Assembly (NCBI RefSeq): GCF_025506335.1
Contig: NZ_JANZYO010000003.1
Span: 62,001 to 126,000 of the forward strand
Direction: 5' to 3'
DNA length: 64,000 nt
Origin: Mumia quercus
Lineage (GTDB): Bacteria; Actinomycetota; Actinomycetes; Propionibacteriales; Nocardioidaceae
Shown: one piece after another, positions 1 to 8,768 of the stretch
Layout of the letters: each line of letters starts with the position of its first letter
Numbering within the stretch: position 1 is the first letter of the stretch
Made by a program: the position numbers and the translations under genes
Notes under the pieces: generated by a model
The model's database searches: none
Told to the model about the DNA's origin: nothing
The model's input: the letters and a program-made list of their open reading frames with translations, nothing else

Positions 1-64
1 GGGCTCATGGGCGTCAGGCTAGTCCAGCCGAAGCGCGCGAGACCGCCTCGCGTACGTTCGGAGG

Positions 65-1738
65 ATGAGCGACTTCACTCCTCGTACCCCCACGCCCATG
101 GACCAGCTGGCCGACGCCTGGCTCGTCGAGATGATGGAGCTCAGCCCCGAGCTGCACGTCGAGCTCGGGCGGCCGGGGCGGGAGGGGGACTACACCGACT
201 TCTCGCCCGAGGGTGCCCAGGCACGAGCGGACGCGGCGCGCCGCGCGCTCGCCCGCGTCGGCGACACGGAGGTCCGCGACCAGGCCGACGAGATCACCCG
301 CGACGAGCTCGTCCGTACGCTCGAGCTCGAGCTGGAGCAGCACGACGCCGGGTTCTGGCGCCGCGACCTCAACGTGATCGCGTCACCGGCGCAGGGCATC
401 CGCGAGATCTTCGACCTGATGCCGACCGAGACCGAGGCCGACTGGGAGCACGTCGCGAAGCGGCTCGCGCAGGTGCCGACCGCGGTCGAGGGGTACGTCG
501 CGTCGTTGCGCGCGGGCATCGCCGCCAAGGACGCCCCGGCCGTACGCCAGGCGCAGGAGGTGGCCGAGCAGGCGCGCGGCCACGCGGCACCGGACGGGTT
601 CTTCGGCACGCTCGCCGGCCACCCGGCCGCGCCCGAGGGCCTGCGTGCCGACCTCGAGCGAGGCGCGCGTGCCGCCGCCGAGGCGTACGGGGCGCTGGCG
701 CTGTTCCTCTCCGACGAGCTCGCCCCTGCGGCGCCGACGGGTGACGCCGCGGGTCGCGAGCGGTACGCGCTGGCGTCGCGCGGTTTCGTCGGGGTCGAGA
801 TCGACCTCGACGAGACGTACGAGTGGGGCGTCGAGGAGCTTGCGCGGATGGTCGCCGAGCAGGAGAAGGTCGCGGACCAGGTCTTCCCCGGCGCCAGCGT
901 CCTGGAGGCGGTCGCCTACCTCGAGGCCGACGAGTCGCGGCGCCTGCACGGCACCGACGCGCTGCAGGAGTGGATGCAGGCAGCCAGTGACCGCGCCGTC
1001 CGCGAGCTGGCGGCGACCCACTTCGACATCCCCGACCCGCTGCGCACCCTGGAGTGCCGGATCGCGCCGACGCAGGACGGCGGGATCTACTACACGGGTC
1101 CGACGGAGGACTTCTCGCGTCCCGGCCGGATGTGGTGGGCGGTCCCCGAGGGAGTCACCGACTTCGACACGTGGCGCGAGCTGACGACCGTCTACCACGA
1201 GGGCGTTCCCGGCCACCACCTCCAGGTCGGGCTGGCGACGTACAACAGCGCCGAGCTCAACGGGTGGCGTCGACTCAACTGGAACTCGGGTCACGGCGAG
1301 GGGTGGGCGCTGTACGCCGAGCGCCTGATGGCCGACCTCGGCTACCTCGACGACCCGGCGGACCGGCTCGGCATGCTCGACGGGCAGCGGATGCGTGCCG
1401 CGCGCGTCGTCGTCGACCTGGGAGTGCACCTCGGCCTGCAGAAGCCGGACGGCTCGGGTCGCTGGACGGGCGACGACGCCCTGCCGTTCATGCTCGAGCA
1501 CGTGAACATGGACGAGGCGTTCGTGCGTTTCGAGGTCAACCGCTACCTCGGCTGGCCGGGGCAGGCGCCGTCGTACAAGGTCGGGCAGCGCCTCTGGGAG
1601 CAGCTGCGCGACGACTGGGTCGCTGCCAACGGCGGAGCGGGCGCGGACCTCAAGGAGTTCCACCGCCGTGCGCTCGCCGTGGGCAGCATCGGGCTCGGCA
1701 CGCTTCGCCGGGCGCTGCTCGCCCCCGAGCGCGGCTGA
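65..1738 (+). CDS. DUF885 family metallohydrolase
   Basis: A 557-residue protein of the DUF885 family, whose members are zinc-dependent hydrolases or peptidases of mostly unknown substrate. The key signature is HEGVPGHH at residues 378-385, the HExxxGHH-type metal-binding motif typical of the family, placed in the C-terminal half as expected. There is no signal peptide or membrane segment, so the protein is probably cytosolic. The ATG is preceded closely by a GGAGG-like site. It stands alone in its orientation group and is followed by a strong hairpin. Family assignment is firm; substrate is unknown. Confidence 0.9.
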   Translation: MSDFTPRTPTPMDQLADAWLVEMMELSPELHVELGRPGREGDYTDFSPEGAQARADAARRALARVGDTEVRDQADEITRDELVRTLELELEQHDAGFWRRDLNVIASPAQGIREIFDLMPTETEADWEHVAKRLAQVPTAVEGYVASLRAGIAAKDAPAVRQAQEVAEQARGHAAPDGFFGTLAGHPAAPEGLRADLERGARAAAEAYGALALFLSDELAPAAPTGDAAGRERYALASRGFVGVEIDLDETYEWGVEELARMVAEQEKVADQVFPGASVLEAVAYLEADESRRLHGTDALQEWMQAASDRAVRELAATHFDIPDPLRTLECRIAPTQDGGIYYTGPTEDFSRPGRMWWAVPEGVTDFDTWRELTTVYHEGVPGHHLQVGLATYNSAELNGWRRLNWNSGHGEGWALYAERLMADLGYLDDPADRLGMLDGQRMRAARVVVDLGVHLGLQKPDGSGRWTGDDALPFMLEHVNMDEAFVRFEVNRYLGWPGQAPSYKVGQRLWEQLRDDWVAANGGAGADLKEFHRRALAVGSIGLGTLRRALLAPERG

Positions 1739-1753
1739 TATTTCGGGGACGCT

Positions 1754-1791
1754 GGATCGGCTGGCGGGATAGTCTCCCGCCAGCCCGATCC
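1754..1791. terminator. long hairpin between DUF885 gene and membrane protein
   Basis: Arms 1754-1769 and 1775-1791 pair over 16 bases with one bulged base, around a 5-base loop. It starts 15 bases after the stop of the upstream gene, so a rho-independent-like terminator without U-tract is the simplest reading. A TAGTCT hexamer (1770-1775) that could be a -10 element lies in the loop, so an operator role for the downstream gene is also possible. Confidence 0.55.
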
Positions 1792-1803
1792 GCGAGGAGC
1801 CCC

Positions 1804-2571
1804 ATGCCCGACGTCAGTACTCTCGACCCCGTCCCGCTGCGCCGGCGCGTCGTGGCCGCGTCGGTCGCCGCTGTCGCGGTCGCCGCCCTCCTCCTCGCAG
1901 CCCTCGCTGCTCTCGTCTACAACGGGGTGTGGACGCAGGCACGGGCAGAGGCGCTGGTGGGCGGCGAGCGGTACGTCTACGGCACGTACGCGTGGTGGGA
2001 TGAGGAGGTCGACCTCCACGACGGACCGACCCTCCCGCTGTGGCGCTCACAGAACGCGTACTGGAGTCCGGACGACGGCTCCGAGGTGGCGGTCGTGGTG
2101 TTCCCCGGCGAGGAACGCGCGTTCCTCGTGTCCGACGTGCCGATCGGCGAGGGAGCGATCGCCTGGCGCTCGTTCGACTGGGTGATCCTGTCGTTCTCGG
2201 GGACGGGGATGGCGATGACCTTCCTCCTCCTCTGGTACGGCGCGGTGCGGCTCGTGCTCGGCTTCACCCCGCTCGCTCTGCCGTCGCTGCTGCGGCAGCG
2301 CACGCCGGGGCCCGCCATGGTCGTCTCGTACGGGCCCGAGATCGGACGCACCTCGACGGTCGTGGTCCGCGTAGGAGCGGACACGTACACGTGGGAGGTG
2401 CGCCGCGACCTCGCGTCCCCGCAGCCAGGTGAGTCGGTGATGCTCGCCGGCGACCCGGCCGGGAGCGGGTGGGCCGTCGTCTGGGGGCCGACCGCGCGGC
2501 TGCGCCCCCGCACACCGGTGCGCCCGCTCGTCAGCGCGGACGTCCCGACGACGCTCGGCGAGCCCTCATGA
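1804..2571 (+). CDS. small two-TM membrane protein with VVVFPGE motif, copy 1
   Basis: A 255-residue protein with transmembrane segments at about residues 16-38 and 126-148. The roughly 85 residues between them are probably extracytoplasmic and contain VVVFPGEERAFL (97-108). A soluble tail of about 100 residues follows the second segment. The layout resembles DUF3592-like proteins, but I cannot name the family with certainty. ATG at 1804 has GAGGAG at 1794-1799. The same topology and several motifs recur in the protein at 9682-10233, so the two are paralogues. The stop overlaps the next start (ATGA), giving translational coupling to the GNAT gene. Function unknown. Confidence 0.8.
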   Translation: MPDVSTLDPVPLRRRVVAASVAAVAVAALLLAALAALVYNGVWTQARAEALVGGERYVYGTYAWWDEEVDLHDGPTLPLWRSQNAYWSPDDGSEVAVVVFPGEERAFLVSDVPIGEGAIAWRSFDWVILSFSGTGMAMTFLLLWYGAVRLVLGFTPLALPSLLRQRTPGPAMVVSYGPEIGRTSTVVVRVGADTYTWEVRRDLASPQPGESVMLAGDPAGSGWAVVWGPTARLRPRTPVRPLVSADVPTTLGEPS

Positions 2572-3482
2572 CCACGGTGCGAATCGGCGTCACCGAGGAT
2601 CGGGGCGGGGTGCTCGACCTGCTGCGCACGGCGCTCGCCGAGGAGGCGGGTGACGACGTGGTCGGCCTGGAGCACCTCCTGTGGGGCGACCCGCACCGTG
2701 ACCTGTCCGTCGTGGCCGAACGCGACGGCGAGCTCGTCGGAGCAGCGTCCGGCACCGTCGCCGAGCGCGACGGGACGCGCAGGGCGTACGTCACGGTGGT
2801 GGCCGTCGCCGACGGGCACCGGCGGCACGGGCTGGGCCGGCATCTCCTCTCGGCGCTCGAGGACGCGGTCCTCGCCCGCGGCGCCACGAGCATCCAGGCC
2901 GGCGGGAGCGCGCCGCGGTACTGGTGGCCAGGGGTCGACACCGCGGACCGTGACGCGTCCGCCTTCTTCGAGGGGTGCGGGTACGCCCGCCCGGACGACG
3001 CGGTCGCGACGAACCTCGACGTCGACCTCGCCGCGCACCGCGACCTCGTCCGTGTGCCACCGCCGGCGCAGGTGCCGATGCGCCGCCTCACCGCCGAGGA
3101 GTGGCCGGCGTTCGAAGCCTGGATGCGGGAGACGTGGGGCGACACCTGGGCCTCCGAGGCGGGCGCGGCGCTGCGCCGTCGACCGGTCAGCTGCTTCGTC
3201 GCGGTGGAGGACCAGACCTACCTCGGCTTCGCCGCGTACGACACCAACCGCGCGGGCTGGTTCGGGCCGATGGGGTCGTCGCCTGCGGAGCGCGGGCGCG
3301 GCGTCGGGTCGGCCCTGCTGCGGGCCTGCCTGTCGTCGTACCTCGACGCGGGGCGTACGGACTGCGAGATCGCGTGGGTGGGGCCGGTCGACTTCTACGC
3401 GCGGACGGTCGGCGCCGTGCCCGGGCGTACGTTCGCCGCCCTCCGCAAGCCGCTGACGCCGGCCGCCGACGCGTCAGCGTAG
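2568..3482 (+). CDS. tandem GNAT-family N-acetyltransferase
   Basis: A 304-residue protein with two GNAT folds. The N-terminal one carries an acetyl-CoA loop of the form VTVVAVADGHRRHGLGRHLL (residues about 72-91). The C-terminal one carries SSPAERGRGVGSALL, a classic (R/Q)xxGxG/A site. Double-GNAT proteins usually acetylate small molecules or aminoglycoside-like substrates with only one active half; the substrate here cannot be told. The start overlaps the previous stop. The 3' end overlaps the convergent kinase gene by 9 bases. Confidence 0.85.
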   Translation: MTTVRIGVTEDRGGVLDLLRTALAEEAGDDVVGLEHLLWGDPHRDLSVVAERDGELVGAASGTVAERDGTRRAYVTVVAVADGHRRHGLGRHLLSALEDAVLARGATSIQAGGSAPRYWWPGVDTADRDASAFFEGCGYARPDDAVATNLDVDLAAHRDLVRVPPPAQVPMRRLTAEEWPAFEAWMRETWGDTWASEAGAALRRRPVSCFVAVEDQTYLGFAAYDTNRAGWFGPMGSSPAERGRGVGSALLRACLSSYLDAGRTDCEIAWVGPVDFYARTVGAVPGRTFAALRKPLTPAADASA

Positions 3483-4475
3483 CCCGGCCAGGCTCTGCTG
3501 CACCCGCGCGAAGACGGCGTCGTCGACCTCTGTGCCCGCGTGGCGGAGCGCGAGGACGGCGGCGCCCGTCGTGCCCTCGGCGACCAGGCGGACAGGACCG
3601 GTACGGCCGTGGTCGCGCCAGGCGGACTCCACCGCCTTCGCGGTCGCCTCCTGGCGGATCAGCACGCTCCCGCCGAGCACCAACGGTCCGTCGACGTCGG
3701 GGGCGATCGCGGCGGCGACGGTGTGCGCGAGCGCGGCAGCGGTGTCGTCGACGATCGCGCGCGCGACGACGTCGTCGGGGTAGGCGAAGGCGAGCGGCGC
3801 GAACTCGGCGACCCGGACGGGAGGCCGTTCGTACAGGAGCTCCACCATGGCGTCGAGCAACGGGTGGCGCGGGCCCGTGGAGGTAGCCGTCTCCGCTGAC
3901 AGCCCCAGCATGTCGAGCATCCCGGCAGTCATCGCGGTGGCAGGCCCGCGTCCGTCGAGCGCGGCGACGACGGCGCGCGCGACCGCGTGGCCGACCGAGA
4001 ACCCCGATCCCGCGTCGCCGAGCAGCCAGCCCATCCCGTCGACCACGTGCTCGATCGCGCCTGCGCGCACCCGGATCGCCGCCGCGCCGGTGCCCGCCCC
4101 GAGGGCGTATCCGTCGAGCGCGGGCGTCCCCGCGCAGAACATCGCGAGGAGGTCGGAGCGCAGGGCGAACGCCGTGGTGACGCCGCAGCCGGCGAGGGTC
4201 TCGCCGATCACGCGGTTGCGCGCCTGTGACGGAGGGAGGTGGGTCGCCGCCCCGGCCATGGCGATCGTGGCCGAGGCGATCGTCGCGGCGTCGGTGCGCG
4301 CCTGCGCGAGCGCGTCACGGACCGCGGTGCCGAGCGACTGCGCGGCGACGGCTGGACCCGACGAGAGAGGGTTGCCGCCACCACCTCGGCCGTAGCCCAG
4401 CGCCCGGCCGGAGGGGTCGACCACGACGGCCCGCGTCGAGGTCCCGCCGGCGTCCACGGCGAGGATCAGCGACAT
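3474..4475 (-). CDS. N-acetylglucosamine kinase-like protein (BadF/BadG family)
   Basis: A 333-residue ASKHA-fold sugar kinase. The N-terminal phosphate loop AVDAGGTSTRAVVVD, a central GAGTGAAAIRVRAG and the DAGSGFSVGHAVARA stretch fit the BadF/BadG/BcrA ATPase family that includes GlcNAc kinases. It should phosphorylate imported GlcNAc, or a related amino sugar, to the 6-phosphate in the cytosol. The ATG at 4475 gives a start right at the first beta strand (MSLILAVDAGG); a GTG at 4511 would add 12 residues with no supporting similarity. It is divergent from the MurR/RpiR regulator and sits beside an NgcEFG importer, which supports an amino-sugar substrate. Exact sugar is inferred. Confidence 0.85.
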   Translation of the reverse strand: MSLILAVDAGGTSTRAVVVDPSGRALGYGRGGGGNPLSSGPAVAAQSLGTAVRDALAQARTDAATIASATIAMAGAATHLPPSQARNRVIGETLAGCGVTTAFALRSDLLAMFCAGTPALDGYALGAGTGAAAIRVRAGAIEHVVDGMGWLLGDAGSGFSVGHAVARAVVAALDGRGPATAMTAGMLDMLGLSAETATSTGPRHPLLDAMVELLYERPPVRVAEFAPLAFAYPDDVVARAIVDDTAAALAHTVAAAIAPDVDGPLVLGGSVLIRQEATAKAVESAWRDHGRTGPVRLVAEGTTGAAVLALRHAGTEVDDAVFARVQQSLAGLR

Positions 4476-4503
4476 CGTTACCGATCCGAGACCGCATGTG
4501 ATA

Positions 4504-4568
4504 TTGACCACACGCTCGCTCTGGGAATAGTTTTCAACGAATTTCCGAGTCTTTGAGATGGATTTTCA
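4504..4568 (+). promoter_or_regulatory. promoter and candidate operator of the murR-type gene
   Basis: The A+T-rich stretch in the divergent gap has TTGACC at 4504-4509 and TAGTTT at 4528-4533, an 18-base spacing that makes a good -35/-10 pair reading rightwards. TTTTCA occurs at 4531-4536, overlapping the -10, and again at 4563-4568, 32 bases apart on the same strand. The element 4524-4546 has GGAA/TTCC ends. These are candidate binding sites for the autoregulatory RpiR-type protein. Confidence 0.5.
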
Positions 4569-4580
4569 CGGAGTGGGGCC

Positions 4581-5570
4581 ATGGGCGAACGGATCGACGC
4601 CACAGCGGTCGCTCCGAGCGCGCTCGGCGTGGCCGAGCGGATCCAGGCTAGACGCCCGCAGATGTCGAGCGCCATGGCCAAGATCGCCGCGCTCCTGCTC
4701 GAGCAGCCCACGGCGCCGCTGGAGCTCTCCATCACCGAGCTCGCCGCGCGTGCAGGGACGTCGCCGGCCACCGTCACGCGGTTCTGCCGCCTCATCGGCT
4801 ACTCCGGCTACGTGCCGTTGCGCGTGGGCGTCGCCGCAGACGTCGGTCGAGGAGACGTCCACGCCTCCTGGCACACCGACATCGGCCGCGCCTTCGATCC
4901 CGAGGACTCCTCCCGCGACGTGCTCCACGCGCTGCTCCACGCCCACACGCGCTCCGTGCAGGCGACCGCCAGCTCGGTGGACCTCGAGCAGATGGACCGC
5001 ATCGCCACGGCCGTCGCCGGATGTCGGCACCTCGACATCTACGGCATCGGGGGCAGCGGGTTCATGGCCGACGAGCTGCAGTCGCGCCTCTACCGGATCG
5101 GCATCAACGTGCACGCGTGGTCGGAGGTGCACTCGGGCCTGGCCAGCGCCTCCATCCAGGACGAGAGCAGCGTCGCCATCGGGATCTCCAACACCGGGCG
5201 TACCCGCGAGACGATCCAGATGCTGAGCCAGGCCAACTCCTCCGGCGCCTACACGGTCGCCCTGACCAACAGCCCAGACTCGCCGTTGGCCGCGGTCGCC
5301 CACGATCACGTCGTCGCCGCAGCGCCGGAGGAGTACCTCCAGCCCGACGACCTGTCGGCGAAGCACTCGCAGCTCTTCCTCCTGGACCTCCTCTACCTCC
5401 TCGTGGCCCAACGGGACTTCGCGCGTACGACGACCAAGCTCGCCGCCTCGGCGATGGCCGTCCTCCCGCACCGGACGTCCCTGCGGTCGCGCCCGCGCCG
5501 TACCGCCACCGCCCCCGCAACCGCCACCGACACAGCCTCCGAACGCCCAGAGAGCGAGCCGCATGTCTGA
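4581..5570 (+). CDS. MurR/RpiR family transcriptional regulator
   Basis: A 329-residue regulator. An N-terminal helix-turn-helix of RpiR type (SITELAARAGTSPATVTRFC, about residues 54-73) is followed by a SIS sugar-phosphate-binding domain from about residue 130 (DIYGIGGSGFMADELQSRL and GISNTGRTRETI). Proteins of this family sense sugar phosphates and usually regulate adjacent uptake and catabolic genes; here those would be the kinase, the SIS-domain enzyme and NgcEFG. The C-terminal 40 residues are low-complexity and rich in Arg, Thr and Ala. The stop overlaps the next start by 8 bases. Confidence 0.92.
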   Translation: MGERIDATAVAPSALGVAERIQARRPQMSSAMAKIAALLLEQPTAPLELSITELAARAGTSPATVTRFCRLIGYSGYVPLRVGVAADVGRGDVHASWHTDIGRAFDPEDSSRDVLHALLHAHTRSVQATASSVDLEQMDRIATAVAGCRHLDIYGIGGSGFMADELQSRLYRIGINVHAWSEVHSGLASASIQDESSVAIGISNTGRTRETIQMLSQANSSGAYTVALTNSPDSPLAAVAHDHVVAAAPEEYLQPDDLSAKHSQLFLLDLLYLLVAQRDFARTTTKLAASAMAVLPHRTSLRSRPRRTATAPATATDTASERPESEPHV

Positions 5571-6318
5571 GACCACGAACGACTTCCTCCACGAGACCAC
5601 CCGCCGCCTGGAGAAGCTGGCCGCCTTCGCCGACGAGGGCGGCCTGGAGCCTGCCGTCGACCTGCTGGCCGCCGCGCTGGAGTCGGGCGGGATCATCCAG
5701 GCCTTCGGCACGGGTCACTCGCAGGCGTTCGCGATGGAGATCGCCGGACGCGCCGGTGGTCTCATCCCCACCAACAACATCGCGCTGCGCGACGTGGCGA
5801 TGTTCGGCAGCCAGGACGTGTCGATCCTGTCCGACCCCAAGCTCGAGCGGGACCCGTCGACCGTCGAGGAGCTGTGGGAGATCACGTCGCCCAGTCCCGA
5901 GGACGTCTTCGTGATCGCCTCCAACTCCGGCGTCAACGGCTCGATCGTCGGGATGGCGCTGGCGGCCAAGGACCACGGCAACCCGGTCATCGCGGTGACG
6001 AGCCTCGCCCACACGAGCCGCGTCACGCCCAAGCACCCGAGCGGGAAGCGGCTCAGCGAGGTCGCCGACGTCGTGATCGACAACCTCGCTCCGTACGGGG
6101 ACACCACCCTCACCACGGGAGACGACATCGGCATCGGCGCCGTGTCGTCGCTGACAGCGGCCTTCATCGCGCAGCTGCTGACGATCGGGGTGGCCGAGCG
6201 CCTGGCGGCCGCCGGCACGGTCCCGCCGATCTACCTCTCCGCCAACATCCCCGGCGGCGACGACCACAACCACGAGCTCGAGGCCAGGTACGGCGACCGC
6301 ATCCGCCGCCACGCCTGA
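5563..6318 (+). CDS. SIS-domain sugar-phosphate protein (UPF0309-like)
   Basis: A 251-residue single-domain SIS protein. IIQAFGTGHSQAFAMEIAGRA (about 45-65) and FVIASNSGVNGSIVGMA are the two phosphosugar-binding loops. It resembles the UPF0309/SIS_2 group of putative sugar isomerases rather than GlmS or MurQ. Its place between the regulator and the importer, with translational coupling to the regulator, suggests that it acts on the product of the neighbouring amino-sugar kinase, for example as an isomerase or deaminase-like enzyme. The exact reaction is unknown. Confidence 0.85.
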   Translation: MSETTNDFLHETTRRLEKLAAFADEGGLEPAVDLLAAALESGGIIQAFGTGHSQAFAMEIAGRAGGLIPTNNIALRDVAMFGSQDVSILSDPKLERDPSTVEELWEITSPSPEDVFVIASNSGVNGSIVGMALAAKDHGNPVIAVTSLAHTSRVTPKHPSGKRLSEVADVVIDNLAPYGDTTLTTGDDIGIGAVSSLTAAFIAQLLTIGVAERLAAAGTVPPIYLSANIPGGDDHNHELEARYGDRIRRHA

Positions 6319-6360
6319 CACGACCCCACCACCATCACCACCACAGGGAAGGCACTTCAG

Positions 6361-7776
6361 ATGAGTATCGAGAGGAAGACGGTCGACCGGCGCACCCTGC
6401 TCCGCGGTGCGCTGGCCGCCGCGGCAGTCATTCCGCTCAGCAGCACGCTGGCGGCATGCGCCGGGAGCAACAGCGACTCCGACGACGACTCGAGCAAGGG
6501 CGGCGAGAAGAGCGCGGACAACCCCTTCGGCATGGCCGCGGACTCCACCACCGACGCCGTCATCTTCGACGGCGGCTACGGCACCGACTACGTCGCGTTC
6601 GCCGCCACGATCATGCAGAAGAACCACAAGGGCTCCACGGTCAAGGTCTCGCCGACGACCGAGATCTCCCAGGAGCTCCAGCCCCGCTTCGTCGCGGGCG
6701 ACCCGCCGGACCTCATCGACAACTCCGGCGAGAACTCGATCGGGTTCGCCACGATCCTCGACCAGGTGGAGGACCTCTCCGACGTCCTGGACGCGGAGAA
6801 CCTGGAGGGGACGAAGATCCGGGACACCCTGTACGAGGGCGTCGAGGCTCCCGGCACGTTCGACGGCAAGCTCGCCGCCCTGAACTACGTGATGACGGTG
6901 TACGCGGTCTGGTACTCCTCGAGCCTCTTCGAGGAGAACGGGTGGACCCCGCCCAAGACCTGGGACGAAGCCATCGCGCTCGGCGCGGAGGCGAAGAAGG
7001 CGGGCAAGTACCTCTTCCTGTGGGGCAAGGAGGCGGCGACCTACTACCAGACGCTCGCCATCGCCTCGGCCATCAAGCAGGGCGGCGACGAGGTCCGGCT
7101 GGCGCTGGGCAACCTCGAGCCGAACTGCTGGTCCATGCCGGCGGTGCAGGCGGTCTTCGAGGCCATGGGCACGATCGTGGACCGCGGCTACATGAAGCCT
7201 GGCGGCGCGGGCACGCAGTTCACCGCCGCACAGGCCCAGTGGAGCAACAACCAGGACGCGCTCCTCTACCCGTCCGGGTCCTGGATCGAGAACGAGATGA
7301 AGGACCAGACCAAGGCCGGCTTCGACATGAAGGGCTTCCCCGAGATGATCGTCGACGACAGCTCGGCGATGCCCTGGGAGGCCTTGCACGCCGCGGCAGG
7401 CGAGCCGTTCCAGGTGCCGTCGAAGGGCAAGAACGTCCCCGGCGGCAAGGAGCTGCTCCGGACGATGCTCTCGAAGGAGGCGGCGACCAACTTCGCCAAG
7501 ACGAAGCTGGCGCCGACGATCGTCAAGGACACCGTGCCCGCGGACGGCTTCGGCTCCACCGCCCTCGTGTCGCAGACAGACATGCTCAAGGCGGCCGGAC
7601 CGAACGTCTTCACCTGGACGTTCGTCGACCTCTACGGCACCAACGTCGACCAGCTCGTCGTCTGGAACAGCTTCCTCGCGGGCAAGTCGAGCGTGAAGGA
7701 GCTGACGTCGCGCCTGCAGGACATCACGGACAAGGTGCGTGAGGACGACTCGATCAAGAAGATCCCCGTCACGTGA
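6361..7776 (+). CDS. ngcE: NgcE-type GlcNAc/chitobiose-binding lipoprotein
   Basis: A 471-residue extracellular solute-binding protein. The N terminus has a twin-arginine signal (RRTLLRG, Arg10-Arg11), a hydrophobic stretch and a lipobox LAAC with Cys33, so it should be a Tat-exported, membrane-anchored lipoprotein. The mature part begins with a Ser/Asp-rich linker. The FDGGYGTDYV stretch and overall length match the NgcE family that binds N-acetylglucosamine and N,N'-diacetylchitobiose. An AGGGAAGG site precedes the ATG. The last codon overlaps the GTG of the first permease. Substrate follows from family and from the kinase/regulator next door. Confidence 0.88.
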   Translation: MSIERKTVDRRTLLRGALAAAAVIPLSSTLAACAGSNSDSDDDSSKGGEKSADNPFGMAADSTTDAVIFDGGYGTDYVAFAATIMQKNHKGSTVKVSPTTEISQELQPRFVAGDPPDLIDNSGENSIGFATILDQVEDLSDVLDAENLEGTKIRDTLYEGVEAPGTFDGKLAALNYVMTVYAVWYSSSLFEENGWTPPKTWDEAIALGAEAKKAGKYLFLWGKEAATYYQTLAIASAIKQGGDEVRLALGNLEPNCWSMPAVQAVFEAMGTIVDRGYMKPGGAGTQFTAAQAQWSNNQDALLYPSGSWIENEMKDQTKAGFDMKGFPEMIVDDSSAMPWEALHAAAGEPFQVPSKGKNVPGGKELLRTMLSKEAATNFAKTKLAPTIVKDTVPADGFGSTALVSQTDMLKAAGPNVFTWTFVDLYGTNVDQLVVWNSFLAGKSSVKELTSRLQDITDKVREDDSIKKIPVT

Positions 7777-8768
7777 TCGAGTCCCCCCTCGTCCCCACGG
7801 ACACCGAGAAGGCGCCGCCACGCAAGAAGTCGCGGCGGTCGTGGACGTTCGACCGCATCAGCTTCGTGCTGGTGTTCCTCGTGCTGCCGCTGGCGCTCTT
7901 CTCGGTGTTCGTGGTGTGGCCGTTCGTGCAGGCCTTCTGGTATTCCCTCACCGACTGGTCGGGCTTCACCGCCGACATGAACTTCATCGGCGTGGAGAAC
8001 TACCAGAAGCTGTTCGAGGACGACATCTTCATGACCGCGCTGCGCAACAACGTGCTGCTCGCGCTCGTCGTCCCGTTCGTGACCGTCGTGCTCGCGTTCG
8101 CGCTGGCCACGATGATCACGGTCGGCGGCTCCACCTACGGGGCCACCCGCGGTCTCAAGGGATCGAGCTTCTACCGCGTCGTGTCGTTCTTCCCGTACAC
8201 GATCCCGGCGATCGTCATCGGCCTCATCTGGCTCCAGATGTTCGACCCGTCCAACGGCCTCCTCAACGGGGTCCTGACGGCGGTCGGCCTCGACGGGTTC
8301 GACTCGTTCCCGTGGCTCGGTGACGAGCGGACGGCGATGCCCGCCTCGATGTTCGTCATCATCTGGGGCTTCGTCGGGTTCTACATGGTGCTGTTCGTCG
8401 CCGCGATCAAGAGCGTCCCGGGCGAGCTGTACGACGCGGCGCGCATCGACGGCGCCGGCAGGTTCCGTACGGCCTTCTCCGTGACGCTGCCGCTGATCCG
8501 CGACAACGTCCAGACGGCGTACATCTACCTCGGCATCCTCGCGCTCGACGCGTTCGTCTACATGGTCGCCCTCAACCCCGGCGGCGGCCCGGAGAACTCG
8601 ACGCTCGTCATGCCGCAGCGCCTGCTCGTCACGGCGTTCGAGAAGGGACAGTTCGGCCTCGCGAGCGCGATGGGCGTCGTGATGGCGGTCGCGACGCTCG
8701 TCTTCGCCGCGCTCGTGTTCACCGTCAACCGCCTCGTCGGCGGCCGACCGGAAGGGGTACGCGGATGA
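7773..8768 (+). CDS. ngcF: NgcF-type sugar ABC transporter permease
   Basis: A 331-residue MalF-type inner-membrane permease with about six transmembrane segments, the first at about residues 30-52. The cytoplasmic coupling loop carries the EAA motif ELYDAARIDGAGRFRTAF (about 216-233), which contacts the ATPase. GTG start overlaps the stop of the binding-protein gene (GTGA), and its own stop overlaps the next permease. It should form the membrane channel with the following gene. No ATPase gene follows, as in other Ngc systems that share an MsiK-type ATPase encoded elsewhere. Confidence 0.88.
   Translation: MIESPLVPTDTEKAPPRKKSRRSWTFDRISFVLVFLVLPLALFSVFVVWPFVQAFWYSLTDWSGFTADMNFIGVENYQKLFEDDIFMTALRNNVLLALVVPFVTVVLAFALATMITVGGSTYGATRGLKGSSFYRVVSFFPYTIPAIVIGLIWLQMFDPSNGLLNGVLTAVGLDGFDSFPWLGDERTAMPASMFVIIWGFVGFYMVLFVAAIKSVPGELYDAARIDGAGRFRTAFSVTLPLIRDNVQTAYIYLGILALDAFVYMVALNPGGGPENSTLVMPQRLLVTAFEKGQFGLASAMGVVMAVATLVFAALVFTVNRLVGGRPEGVRG

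Noticed and set aside
5563-6318. SIS protein as MurNAc-6-phosphate etherase (MurQ)
   Set aside because: It lacks the MurQ-type active-site sequence and overall length; it resembles the UPF0309 group instead.
5104-7821. Long minus-strand open frame opposite the SIS protein and NgcE
   Set aside because: Composition typical of an antisense shadow; NgcE on the plus strand has a signal peptide and lipobox.
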